NCBI GenBank assembly: GCA_004553405.1
Contig: SFLO01000061.1
Coordinates: 1-5,679, forward strand
Source: Coriobacteriaceae bacterium
Lineage (GTDB): Bacteria > Actinomycetota > Coriobacteriia > Coriobacteriales > QAMH01
Length of the DNA stretch: 5,679 nt
Reading direction: 5' to 3'
Of the stretch, positions 5,677 to 5,679 are shown piece after piece (within the stretch, counting starts at the first letter, position 1; each line of letters begins with the position of its first letter). The notes beneath the pieces were generated by a model. It was not told where the DNA came from. It made no database searches and saw only the letters and a program-made list of their open reading frames with translations. The translations under genes and the position numbers were made by a program.

Positions 5677-5679
5677 ACT

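Overview
The window is a GC-rich, densely packed bacterial chromosome segment. All five protein genes lie on the + strand. The class III glutamine synthetase, the GC-rich codon use and the Tat-type lipoprotein signal (RRTFTK) suggest a Coriobacteriia-type Actinomycetota (Olsenella/Collinsella/Eggerthella-like gut anaerobe). This is inferred from protein style, not from a database match.

Layout: (1) 1-1161 is the C-terminal part of a type III glutamine synthetase (glnN-like), cut by the left edge and followed by a long GC hairpin terminator. (2) 1306-2394 is a family 2 glycosyltransferase starting at GTG with its own ribosome binding site. (3) 2517-3599 is prfA (release factor 1), preceded by an extended -10 promoter. 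(4) 3692-4552 is prmC, the methyltransferase that modifies the GGQ glutamine of release factors. A terminator-like hairpin lies between prfA and prmC. (5) 4553-4717 is an AT-rich regulatory gap holding nested inverted repeats, a candidate promoter and a leader hairpin. (6) 4718-5590 is modA, a molybdate-binding lipoprotein, followed by a textbook intrinsic terminator at 5638-5676.

prfA and prmC form one functional unit, since PrmC methylates the GGQ glutamine of RF1 (Q233 here). GlnN serves nitrogen assimilation, the glycosyltransferase probably serves surface glycan synthesis, and ModA serves uptake of molybdate for molybdoenzymes. Nothing in the sequence ties these three to each other.

No mobile element, CRISPR array, tRNA or rRNA was seen, and no clearly novel multi-gene system is present. 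The most interesting non-coding part is the modA control region. There a 13-bp palindrome contains a -35 element and sits inside a larger inverted repeat, with a second inverted repeat around another -10-like hexamer. Other points are alternative hairpin arms between prfA and prmC, a direct repeat bracketing the prfA Shine-Dalgarno sequence, and a strand-symmetric excess of GCAGA/TCTGC across the window.
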